Shown here one piece after another: positions 19,701 to 26,989 of a stretch of 64,000 nucleotides of DNA (its first letter is position 1; the number at the start of each line of letters is the position of its first letter). Source of the DNA: Marinifilum sp965230805 (lineage in GTDB: Bacteria; Bacteroidota; Bacteroidia; Bacteroidales; Marinifilaceae); the NCBI RefSeq assembly GCF_965230805.1, contig NZ_OZ246019.1, positions 3,038,001 to 3,102,000 on the forward strand, given 5' to 3'. Below the pieces are notes generated by a model that searched no databases, had not been told where the DNA came from, and saw only the letters and a program-made list of their open reading frames with translations. Both the position numbers and the translations under genes were made by a program.

Positions 19701-22700
19701 GTAGAATTATTGCTAAAGTAAAAGAGAATGCTACTGGCAATTATCCTAATTATAGTTTTGTATGGACTGCCGATTCTGGAAATACAGTAGAATCTTCATA
19801 TTATGCTCCAACCTGGACAAGTACAGCTCTCAATCTTGAACCAGGAAAATACCAAGTAACAGTTACCGATAGTAAAAGCTGCGAGTTCGATACCATTGTA
19901 AATGTATTTGATGCATATGAATTATTAATAGATAGTATCGATACAAAAGATTTAACCTGTTATACAATTCCTGAAGGAGAAATTTTAATTAATGCTTCGG
20001 GTGGAACAGGAGGCTTGTCATATTATTTAGATGACAATTTACAGGCGAGTGAAAATATTACAGGATTGTTTTCGGGTGATTATAAAGTTTACGTTCAGGA
20101 TGGAAATGATTGTAAAACTTTAGAAGAGAATGTGAGTTTGCATTCAAATCCTGAGATGCTTCTTGATTTGAATGGTTTGGATCTGAAATGTTATGGTGAT
20201 GTAAATGGTGAGTTTGCTCCAAGTATAACAGGCGGTGTACCAAGCTATTCATACTCTTGGTCAGGTCCGGATGGATATACTTCAACAGATAATAATATTT
20301 TTGGATTGGCGGGAGGACTCTACCAACTGACAGTTACCGATGAAACAGGATGTACTGCAACTGCAGAGCAAGAATTGTATGAGCCGACAGAATTGATTGC
20401 AGAACAATTGGTTGTGGAATCGGCAGATTGTCATGGCGACAATACGGGTGAAATATTTGTAGCCGCAGGACAGGGTACTCCTGATTACCGCTATTTCCTT
20501 GACGGAAAGGAAGAAACGACCGGAATATTCAAGGGTTTAGCGCCTGAGAATTACGTATTAAGAATTGTTGATGCCCATGGGTGTATATTGGAGCAAGAAA
20601 TTACAGTAACAGAGCCAAACAAAATTGGATTTATAGTTGCTGATAAGATTTTGCCTTCTTGTGAAAAAACGGAAGACGGAATTATTCATGTTACACCTTA
20701 TGGCGGAAACGAAGGATATTCTTATACATGGGCAGGGCCGAATGATTATAAAGCATATCATCAAAACATTGAGAATTTGGTATCCGGAGAATATACTTTA
20801 CAGATTACCGATAAAAAGAATTGTACGGCAAGAGATACAGTCGATTTGGATATTGGTCTTCCCTTACAACTGGGCGTTATCGTTGAACAACATGTCGAAA
20901 CTTCCGGAGTAAGCGAGGGTATTCTGGCATTGGAGCTATTCGAAGGAACAATGCCATACACTTTTACAGTTTCCGGACCAAGTGGTACTTTTAATTGTCC
21001 AGATAATTTTGATGAAAATTATTACCTGATTGAAAATTTGGCAGCAGGAGTTTATAATGTAATGGCAATGGACGCATCGGGATGTACTACTGTCGAGAAA
21101 TCTGTAATTATAGAATCTCCAGGTCAAGTTTACACCTATATCAATCAAGTAAAACCTATAGGATGTGTTGGCTCTTCCGACGGAGAGCTGGAAGCCATAG
21201 CAAGAGGAGGATCAGGTACGTATACTTATTCTTGGACGGGTCCTTCGGGTTATACTGCCAGTGGATCATCTATAAGTAGTTTAGCTCCTGGAACTTATTC
21301 ACTTACCGTAACAGATGGAGGAAATACGGCAAGTGCAACATATGAATTATTGCCAGCTGAAGCTATTATTGTTGGTGTTGACAATTATAAAGATGTAAGT
21401 TGTTATCAAGCAGCCAACGGAGAGATCGAATTATCAATTGATGCAGGAAATCGCGATTATACAATACAGTGGACAAATGATTTAGGTGACGGATTCCTAT
21501 CTTCTGCCAAGAAAGTAATGAACTTGGAACCAGCATTATATACATACACAGTGACTACAACTGCAGGTTGTTTCGTTACAGGCAGTCAGTTAGTTTCTGA
21601 GCCAGTAGATATGAATCTAAACCTTGATTCTGATGATATTAGTATTGAAGGTGAACGCGATGGAATTGTAACTGCAAATTTTGGTGGAGGAACCGCACCA
21701 TATACTGTTTTGATTTCCGGACCAAATGGTTATTCTTATGCCGATGTTGATAATTCAACAGGAACAATATCTGTAAACGGTCTGGAAATGGGAATTTACG
21801 AAGTAGCGGTAATCGATGCTAATGGCTGCAGAATAGAGGATGTTACAAAAGTTCATGAACCTACGAAACTGTTACTTTATACCACATCAGTCACTCATAT
21901 TAAATGTCCCGGTGGAACAGAAGGTGCCATTGCTCTTGAAGTTGATGGTGCCAGTGATCCTGCCAACCTTACTTTTAGCTGGACGGGTGAGAATTACTTT
22001 AGAAGTCATGATCAAGATATAAGTGGTTTAGTAGCTGGAACATATAAAGTAACGGTTTATGATTCGGGTGGAGATCCCGGATATGAAGAGCAATCTTTAG
22101 TTGTGAATGTTAAAGAGCCGGAAAGTCTCGATATTGAAGTATTTACCAAGAATATATCTTGCCCTGGAATGGATGATGGTTATATCAATATTCAACCGAA
22201 AGGGGGAACACCTGGCTATAAATGCGAATGGACGGGTAGCGGTGTTGCTGTTGGTGATGAAGATCAAGATCATTTGGCACCAGGTACATATACTGTTTAT
22301 TTTACTGATTCAAACCATTGTATATCGGATACAATTGACATTGAAATTACCGAACCTACAGAATTATTTGTTTCGGTGTTAGACAGCAAAGAACCAACTT
22401 GTTATGGATTAGAAAATGGATGGATTCAATTGGATATTTCAGCAGGAACCGAGCCTTATATCATAGACTGGGACAACTATGGAAGTGTTACCCAGCGAAT
22501 TGAAGAGATAACACAAGGGGTTTACAACTATACGGTTACCGATGACAATGGATGTAGTAAAAATGGAACATTCACATTAAATGAACCAGATACGCTGATT
22601 GCTGAAATCAATGATTTTGATGATGTACTTTGTCATGGAGATGGCACTGGTAGAGCTTTCGCTGATATCTCCGGAGGAACACCAGATTATACCATTATTT

Positions 22701-23338
22701 GGTCGGATGGTCAGGATACTCAGGAGGCAACAGACCTAAAACTCGGCACATATGAAGTGTCTGTTACAGATGCACATGGATGTAATGATGTTTCGAAGGT
22801 TGAAATTTTTGAACCAGAACCATTAGCTATAGGGATAGAGGTTATCAGGCCTACAACTTACGACGCAATGGATGGTGCAATAGATGTTAACGCAGCAGGT
22901 GGGGTAAAAGACTACAATTACAATTGGTCTAACGATGCAATTGCATTGGATAATTCACCAACACATGAAGATCTCGACAGAGGAACATATCATCTAAACC
23001 TTATAGATGCGAATGGATGTGAATTAGACTCAACAATTGTTGTAGAGTATCTTTTCGAAAGAAGAATTCGTATTCCAAAGGCATTTACACCTAATGCTGA
23101 TGGTTACAATGATTATTGGGATATTGAGAGAATTGAATTTATACAAAATCTTAAGATCGTTATCTATGACCGTTGGGGTAAAGCAGTGTATAAATTCAAT
23201 GGAACCGGAAATGAGTACAAGGGCGAACCTTGGAAAGGCTATGATGGAAATGTGAAATTACCAATTGGTTCTTATTACTATGCAGTTGAAGTTGATGAAG
23301 AAAAACCTTTGATGGGAACCGTAACAATTTTAAGATAA
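13793..23338 (+). CDS. Giant T9SS-secreted adhesin with SprB-like repeats and gliding-type C-terminal domain
   Basis: 3181 residues, exported and expected on the cell surface. A signal peptide covers about 1-31 (the ATG eight codons in is also possible). Five modules of about 340-390 residues follow, opening near residues 32, 388, 730, 1094 and 1475 with a YW-G-G-NW-(N/H)W...CVPT..DNVFF pattern; each also has an early C-W motif and a late GxC motif and looks like beta-solenoid repeats. From about 1950 to 3085 there are 14 SprB-like repeats (DxxCxGxxDG...GG.P.Y.Y.W...G...LxxGxYxxxVxDxxGC). The tail, IPKAFTPNADGYND through WGKAVYK to PIGSYYYAVE, is the gliding-motility-associated C-terminal domain, a type B T9SS signal. 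The SprF-like gene follows. Confidence 0.93.
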   Translation: MIRKLGFMKRYGIRLLLLILLHTVYFNAEARDFYWIGGSGNFNDIQHWSDQPGGKVNPDALLPDKDDNVFFDEFSFPDPGAEVIITSVARCANMHWGNVKNMPTLKTDANPAHYLVIYGGVTFTDQMIIDLERPLYFRASTQGNTIDFGGNTFDGDIIFENNGGWRITGGLDILDNDIQFQQGSLSIEAEINCGSIISQTASSRELFLNSATINLSKSGNAVIALQTDNLSIDPGNSTINVLSDDSDIEISGAEKVDFYDVVFFGDSGNIVNTSLKANFNKLTFQKDGSLGGENDFQELVFTEGYSYSLKDGVQDVQALFTAKGRCYAYININGESSGGFISAEGVDLEYLKVQNVTASGTAANFLANNSYDLGGNKGWSFGDPSSDDYKWTGAGGDNLWGNHLNWDKACVPSRNNNAIIPDGFALEIDIDAECKDLDIKGSSTISGNKNLEIYASLKASGATWTFNGETTMKGSGTISLNASMPGMLSIEATGIYNLGTNLTIDNDLNLNSGTLNSVTKNIDVDRFVSNSGVYRKLDITNTNLQVNAGVLKAWHVEGSGFTFIGTGSQITLTQSGAEFYNNNSDGINYGAVLFNPLDNQVFLTNSNASDYPTFDELRFNGSAKISGNHQYHNMILAAGKEYLFQAGSNQKIIDSDGFYAIGTCSEIISLKGDGGIAFIESDVNSANIQRIRVEDVNVVGGMAGNLKANESVGVSGYDGWVFPNDLLGGDVYWTGAINDNWFEADNWDTGCVPTRKDNVFFEDDKVTGSYDVNISVKGKIAECNNMTWTASPSMTFSGDQQINIFAGIDMTGMTAGNNSFSGDINFKAELAESVSIGAVELLSDLNFVGNEQEDGTWKAGSWKINTNLLTTGIINLERGELITSGFEIEAKEFYSTSGVDNVRSLDLGSSILRVDRFEVSANSFTLEAGTSEIQMATAGSFIVSAGDEVLEFYNVSFQESTGNVYVDIYADDVSFNNMVFNGNTYFRKPTDSKISFTAESIQMAVGKTYVFESGQTFVLGGLVANGACEGTIDISGSDSDAAFFKAKTGVTDIEVNSVNLLNIHADPSNVFVAKSSLDLGNTAGWKFEDEPIGKDLYWVGGEGNWDDPNHWSTTSGGAADGCVPTAKDNVFFDVNSFDGFDQNVSTGAGDIRCRTMDWTGSEKARPNFVMGDTDISGVYIYGSFILNSEVDFEIEDMVTFYFRATETQILNTFHYTFPHNVEFDGKGGIWTMDSDFQTEGDLFIRHGKLIANGNLLECKSLTSIDQPTGIHSRGLDIADSRLIVNGSEDVLGRSIYIFANDPTLEQGFELVTTNSIIRLKEDADVILAGTVAQSIRLNEIIFEQGGKLDAGFSGLDVYAKHLLFEGDGIINGKKNSFGTLELARGFEYKFEKGRTITTDSLIVDGSCFAPIYLHSTKDGSGNETFIKASNNVIGNFLQLKDIHADTSEGATYTASNSFDLGNTSNWNIDGAVAPIALYWTGNGSDDDWNNHENWSRAMDGSEEGCVPTLNDDVFFTSISFLGSKLVEITTDAKCHSMTWNDDIDPDANFSVTAKLQMSGSMDLTESMALDLQGTFEFIGDGLTDNKIVDFANKTMDGDIRFIGSGQTWLWQTGFVTSGNLEIDEGSVSTQGHDFAVNEFKSLSLHNAAAVRSFDMSSSLVTLNSDAITAWSMKMNTTGGLTFTSTDSKITFVNGGGIYCETDADVHFGFVDFADNGVINITSSADTEHGYFGSVRFMEEGKVYGNNEFSNLEFTLGYENNTIESGKTVTVINDLIMEGVRCSYVFLKASSAGVPATIHKPSGIFERIYNASLTDIQGTSGSGLDHPVRYKYENNGSTGFTELTEDADGDGNDETDPPSFKENFDRQEWCSSVAVIDNVESFPINSTTTFQWYFSTDGTVSTYTALDGETNAVIEVSESGFYKVDVIYALNTGTGTDCKIEAIVEVLLGEVSTISLEITAKNVRCFGNGDGRIIAKVKENATGNYPNYSFVWTADSGNTVESSYYAPTWTSTALNLEPGKYQVTVTDSKSCEFDTIVNVFDAYELLIDSIDTKDLTCYTIPEGEILINASGGTGGLSYYLDDNLQASENITGLFSGDYKVYVQDGNDCKTLEENVSLHSNPEMLLDLNGLDLKCYGDVNGEFAPSITGGVPSYSYSWSGPDGYTSTDNNIFGLAGGLYQLTVTDETGCTATAEQELYEPTELIAEQLVVESADCHGDNTGEIFVAAGQGTPDYRYFLDGKEETTGIFKGLAPENYVLRIVDAHGCILEQEITVTEPNKIGFIVADKILPSCEKTEDGIIHVTPYGGNEGYSYTWAGPNDYKAYHQNIENLVSGEYTLQITDKKNCTARDTVDLDIGLPLQLGVIVEQHVETSGVSEGILALELFEGTMPYTFTVSGPSGTFNCPDNFDENYYLIENLAAGVYNVMAMDASGCTTVEKSVIIESPGQVYTYINQVKPIGCVGSSDGELEAIARGGSGTYTYSWTGPSGYTASGSSISSLAPGTYSLTVTDGGNTASATYELLPAEAIIVGVDNYKDVSCYQAANGEIELSIDAGNRDYTIQWTNDLGDGFLSSAKKVMNLEPALYTYTVTTTAGCFVTGSQLVSEPVDMNLNLDSDDISIEGERDGIVTANFGGGTAPYTVLISGPNGYSYADVDNSTGTISVNGLEMGIYEVAVIDANGCRIEDVTKVHEPTKLLLYTTSVTHIKCPGGTEGAIALEVDGASDPANLTFSWTGENYFRSHDQDISGLVAGTYKVTVYDSGGDPGYEEQSLVVNVKEPESLDIEVFTKNISCPGMDDGYINIQPKGGTPGYKCEWTGSGVAVGDEDQDHLAPGTYTVYFTDSNHCISDTIDIEITEPTELFVSVLDSKEPTCYGLENGWIQLDISAGTEPYIIDWDNYGSVTQRIEEITQGVYNYTVTDDNGCSKNGTFTLNEPDTLIAEINDFDDVLCHGDGTGRAFADISGGTPDYTIIWSDGQDTQEATDLKLGTYEVSVTDAHGCNDVSKVEIFEPEPLAIGIEVIRPTTYDAMDGAIDVNAAGGVKDYNYNWSNDAIALDNSPTHEDLDRGTYHLNLIDANGCELDSTIVVEYLFERRIRIPKAFTPNADGYNDYWDIERIEFIQNLKIVIYDRWGKAVYKFNGTGNEYKGEPWKGYDGNVKLPIGSYYYAVEVDEEKPLMGTVTILR

Positions 23339-23371
23339 CAACAAACTTTAAAACCAGACCAGAATAATCTA

Positions 23372-24433
23372 ATGAAGAGAACGCTAATCTTTTTAGGGAT
23401 ACTCCTACTAGGTATGATGCATCTAAACGCACAGCAGTTGCCACTTTACAGTCAGTATGTAGAGAATGGATTTTTGTTGAATCCGGCTATGGCTGGTAGC
23501 AGGATGTATTCGCCATTGCGATTAAGTTTAAGACAACAATGGGCTGGAGTTGAAGGTGCACCTGAAACACAGGCATTAAGTTTTAATAAGAATTTAGGAG
23601 GCAAGTGCACCACTTGCAATATTATGGGGAATCCTTTGGCTCGTCGTAACAAGCAAAGAGGTGTTGGAATAGGAGGGTATTTCTTTAACGACAAATATGG
23701 AGCTGTATCACGCACAGGTGTAGAATTATCATATGCATATCATTTACAGCTTACAAGAAAGCGGCTTGGTCAGTCAGGTACAAAATTATCTTTTGGTTTG
23801 GGCGGTTTGTTTTATCAATACAAATTCGACGGAAGAGACATTCCTATAAATGATCCACTTTATACAGGTACAGATAGAGTAAGCTATGTACCCGATGCAA
23901 ATTTCGGAGTTTACCTGTACAATGATGATTACTTTATTGGGTTTTCAGCTGTGCATTTATTCCAATCATCGGTGCGGATGGGAGACAATAATTACAATGA
24001 TGATATCATGATGCGTCATTTTTATGGAACAGCTGGTTATACTTTTCATTTAATGGATTTGGTTGATCTTGAACCATCTGTAATTGTTCGAAAAACCATC
24101 GATTCTGATATGTATTACGATGCTTCAATTAAGCTTTATATCAATCATTTTTGGATGGCAGCATCGTATCGAACAAACAGCCAGATTGTTGGAATGATCG
24201 GTGTTAATTACAACCAATATTATATTGGATATTCCTACGATCATTATACCGATAACCTGATCGCTGACAGCAGCAATGGAACTCATGAGATTACGTTGGG
24301 AATTAACTTTGATATTCCTAATAAAATGAAGCGTGAAAATAGGCTTAGAGAAAGAAGAGCAGCCGACAGAAACTTCAGCAAGACCAAAACTCAACGACAT
24401 AAAAGGCAAAGTAAAAATTATATTTTCTTTTAA
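23372..24433 (+). CDS. PorP/SprF family outer-membrane protein of type IX secretion
   Basis: 353 residues: signal peptide (about 1-20, ending LNAQQ), then the family hallmark QLPLYSQYVENGFLLNPAMAGS and a beta-barrel-like pattern of alternating strands, with a basic C-terminal tail rich in Arg and Lys (about 318-350). SprF/PorP proteins are needed for secretion or attachment of a specific type B T9SS substrate and are normally encoded directly after it. Here the gene starts 33 bases after the giant adhesin, so that adhesin is its likely client. The CTTC-type cysteine pair (KCTTC) near residue 75 is unusual. Confidence 0.9.
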   Translation: MKRTLIFLGILLLGMMHLNAQQLPLYSQYVENGFLLNPAMAGSRMYSPLRLSLRQQWAGVEGAPETQALSFNKNLGGKCTTCNIMGNPLARRNKQRGVGIGGYFFNDKYGAVSRTGVELSYAYHLQLTRKRLGQSGTKLSFGLGGLFYQYKFDGRDIPINDPLYTGTDRVSYVPDANFGVYLYNDDYFIGFSAVHLFQSSVRMGDNNYNDDIMMRHFYGTAGYTFHLMDLVDLEPSVIVRKTIDSDMYYDASIKLYINHFWMAASYRTNSQIVGMIGVNYNQYYIGYSYDHYTDNLIADSSNGTHEITLGINFDIPNKMKRENRLRERRAADRNFSKTKTQRHKRQSKNYIFF

Positions 24434-24460
24434 ACACTGTATAGCAAAGCATAAATTCCG

Positions 24461-24492
24461 ATTCGGCAGAAACATAACTGCCGGATTTTTTT
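24461..24492 (+). terminator. Intrinsic terminator after the SprF-like gene
   Basis: Stem TCGGCAG / CTGCCGGA with an 8-base loop followed by eight T residues, 30 bases after the porP/sprF-like stop. It closes the adhesin-SprF operon. Confidence 0.8.
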
Positions 24493-24520
24493 TATCTTCA
24501 AAATTCTAAAAAAGAATTCT

Positions 24521-25873
24521 ATGCGTAATTTATTTTATTGTGTTTGCTCTATAATACTGATTATTGGTTTTGTGGCTTGCAATAAAGAGGAGGGATGGAA
24601 TACTGACACCGATTTTCGTTTAAGTTTTTCGATGGATACACTTTCTTTTGATACTCTCTTTACTGGGTTTGGTTCTACAACAATGCAGTTTAAAGTATAT
24701 AATAAATCCTCAAAGAAGGCACAATTACAAGATGTTTATCTGCAAAATAGCAATTCAGCATTCCGAATAAACGTAAATGGTGCTATAGGCAATGATTTTA
24801 CTGATTTTGAGATTGGTGCAAGTGATAGTCTTTTTGTGTTTGTGGAGGTCGAATTAAAGCCGAATAATTCTGATGATGCAGTATTGCTAGAAGATATTCT
24901 GGTGTTTAATGTAAATAATAAACTCCAGGGGGTAGTTTTAAACGCTTGGGCACAAGATGTAGTTTTGGTAGATAATGATATTACCAATTCTCAAAATTGG
25001 ACGGGAAATCGCCCCTATTTAATCAATAATCAAATCTCTGTTGCTGAAAATGTTTCTTTGGCATTGGACGAAGGCACAAAGGTTTATTTCAGAAAGAATG
25101 CTGGTCTTGATGTTTACGGAAATATAATTGTTAATGGTAGCTTTCTAAATCCAGTTTATTTAGGAAGCTCTCGATTAGAGGAGTTGTATGATAATGTTCC
25201 AGGACAGTGGAATGGGATTCATATACATGAGAGTAGTAAAAACAATAGTTTGAGTCATTTTACCATTCAGGACGGAATAAATGGAATTACTTACCATGGC
25301 AATGCTGCCGAGGTGGAGCTAGAATATGGAATTCTAAGAAACTTTACCCAAAATGGAATTGCGACAACAAATGTTAGTGTCAAGGCGCATGATTTGTTGA
25401 TTGCAAATTGTGGGGACGAATGTTTAAAGGTTGATGGCGGGAATTTAGAATTATTTCATTCCACTTTATACAATTCCTGGAGTTTTGATGTGAGAACGGT
25501 TCCTCTTATTCAGGTTTTGAACTCATCAAATCACAATGTTAATATTGGAAATTGCATTGTTTGGGGATCACAAGCCAACGAATTATGGATTGACGATGCA
25601 ATGTCAACCACAATAGAAAATACTCTCTTAAAATTGAGTGTTTCCCTTAAAGAAGAATTTACAACAACTTTTACTGATTGCATTTTTAACGAGAACCCTG
25701 TGTTTAAATCGGAAGAAGACTTCGATTTTAATTTAAGTACTACTTCTCCTTGTATTGACGCTGGCAAAAAGTCAATTGCAGAAATGTTCTCTCTTGATTT
25801 ACAAAACAGCAATAGAAATATGGATGATGCTCCTGACCTAGGCGTATACGAATTTAAAGAAGCAGAAGAATGA
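24521..25873 (+). CDS. Beta-helix lipoprotein
   Basis: 450 residues. The lipobox GFVAC (Cys at about residue 20) marks a lipoprotein. Residues about 30-145 resemble an Ig-like anchoring domain (DTLSFDTLFTGFGSTTMQFKVYN). The rest is repeated short strands with IxxN/GN turns, typical of a right-handed parallel beta-helix, ending in SPCIDAGKKS and DLGVYEF, a pattern common in Bacteroidota repeat proteins. It overlaps the next gene by four bases (ATGA), so the two are translationally coupled. Probably surface or periplasmic; ligand unknown. Confidence 0.8.
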   Translation: MRNLFYCVCSIILIIGFVACNKEEGWNTDTDFRLSFSMDTLSFDTLFTGFGSTTMQFKVYNKSSKKAQLQDVYLQNSNSAFRINVNGAIGNDFTDFEIGASDSLFVFVEVELKPNNSDDAVLLEDILVFNVNNKLQGVVLNAWAQDVVLVDNDITNSQNWTGNRPYLINNQISVAENVSLALDEGTKVYFRKNAGLDVYGNIIVNGSFLNPVYLGSSRLEELYDNVPGQWNGIHIHESSKNNSLSHFTIQDGINGITYHGNAAEVELEYGILRNFTQNGIATTNVSVKAHDLLIANCGDECLKVDGGNLELFHSTLYNSWSFDVRTVPLIQVLNSSNHNVNIGNCIVWGSQANELWIDDAMSTTIENTLLKLSVSLKEEFTTTFTDCIFNENPVFKSEEDFDFNLSTTSPCIDAGKKSIAEMFSLDLQNSNRNMDDAPDLGVYEFKEAEE

Positions 25874-26922
25874 GATTAAGCTTTATTCTGATGTGTTTTC
25901 TTGCAACTGGCTTACCACTTTCTGCTCAAAATATTCTCGAAGGGGGAGAGGAGAATAGGCGTGGAGATTTGCGGGTCATGTTTTACAATGTAGAAAATTG
26001 TTTTGATTGTTTTGATGATAGTTTAACCATAGACAATGAATTTTTACCTGATGGAGTAAGGCATTGGAATTGGAATAAATATCAGAAGAAAGTCAATAGA
26101 ATTTCCAAAGTGATAATGGCTGCCGGTGGTTGGGAATTTCCTGATATTATTGGTTTGTGTGAAATAGAAAACCGATTTGTACTCGATGGAATTTTTAAGT
26201 ACGGACACCTCAATAAAATTAGATATAATATTATTCATAAGGAATCGCCTGACAGAAGAGGAATTGATGTAGCTCTGGTATACCAACCCGAAGTTTTTCA
26301 GCCCATCGACTCATCATTTATTCAGCTTGTTTATGAAGGAGAAATAGTGTCAACAACCAGAGAAATTCTGTATGTAAAAGCAAAATTACATAGTAGTGAC
26401 ACAATACATGTTTTTGTGAATCATTGGCCATCGCGATGGGGTGGACAGTTGGAATCGGAACACAAGCGAATTTTAGCAGCAAAAATTCTTAAACGTAAAG
26501 TCGATTCAATTTATTTGCATTCACCAAAGGCAAATATTTTAATTATGGGTGATTTTAATGATTATCCTGAGAATCAAACCATAAAAAAGATCTTAAACGC
26601 CCAATCTATTTCCAGTGAATTTAAGGATCAGCAATTGTACAACCTGGCAAGTGAATTTGTCAAAAATGGAAGCATTGGCAGTCATAAATATCATGGAAAA
26701 TGGGGAATGCTCGATCAGTTCATTGTATCAGGCTGTTTATTAAATAAATCAGCATTTTTGTATTGTAAAAAAGATGGAATGAGCTTGTTTGCACCTGATT
26801 TCCTTTTGGAAAAAGATGAAACTTATTTTGGTGTAAAACCCTATAGAACCTTTGTTGGTTATAGATATCACGGGGGATTTAGTGATCACTTGCCTGTAAT
26901 CCTTGATTTTTGGAGGAAGTGA
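25870..26922 (+). CDS. Secreted endonuclease/exonuclease/phosphatase-fold protein
   Basis: 350 residues with a signal peptide (about 1-20, ending PLSAQ). Fold signatures are in order: MFYNVENCFD, IIGLCEIENR (metal-binding Glu), RGIDVALVY, VFVNHWPSRWGG (catalytic His), ILIMGDFNDYPEN (Asp/Asn pair) and GFSDHLPVILDF at the C-terminus (Asp-His). All catalytic residues appear intact, so it is likely an active metal-dependent phosphodiesterase, possibly an extracellular nuclease. It is coupled to the upstream lipoprotein gene. Substrate (DNA, RNA or a phospholipid head group) cannot be decided from sequence. Confidence 0.88.
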   Translation: MRLSFILMCFLATGLPLSAQNILEGGEENRRGDLRVMFYNVENCFDCFDDSLTIDNEFLPDGVRHWNWNKYQKKVNRISKVIMAAGGWEFPDIIGLCEIENRFVLDGIFKYGHLNKIRYNIIHKESPDRRGIDVALVYQPEVFQPIDSSFIQLVYEGEIVSTTREILYVKAKLHSSDTIHVFVNHWPSRWGGQLESEHKRILAAKILKRKVDSIYLHSPKANILIMGDFNDYPENQTIKKILNAQSISSEFKDQQLYNLASEFVKNGSIGSHKYHGKWGMLDQFIVSGCLLNKSAFLYCKKDGMSLFAPDFLLEKDETYFGVKPYRTFVGYRYHGGFSDHLPVILDFWRK

Positions 26923-26930
26923 TACTGATA

Positions 26931-26966
26931 AAAGCCTAAGGGCAATTTGCAATCACCCTTGGCTTT
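26931..26966. terminator. Bidirectional terminator between convergent genes
   Basis: Stem AAAGCCTAAGGG / CCCTTGGCTTT with one bulged T and a 13-base loop. It lies between the convergent nuclease-fold and hydrogenase genes. Confidence 0.65.
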
Positions 26967-26989
26967 ACAGGATTTAAAATCTGTGTTTT

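Noticed and set aside
24125..24475. Minus-strand frame over the SprF-like gene end
   Set aside because: Antisense shadow of a gene with clear family features.
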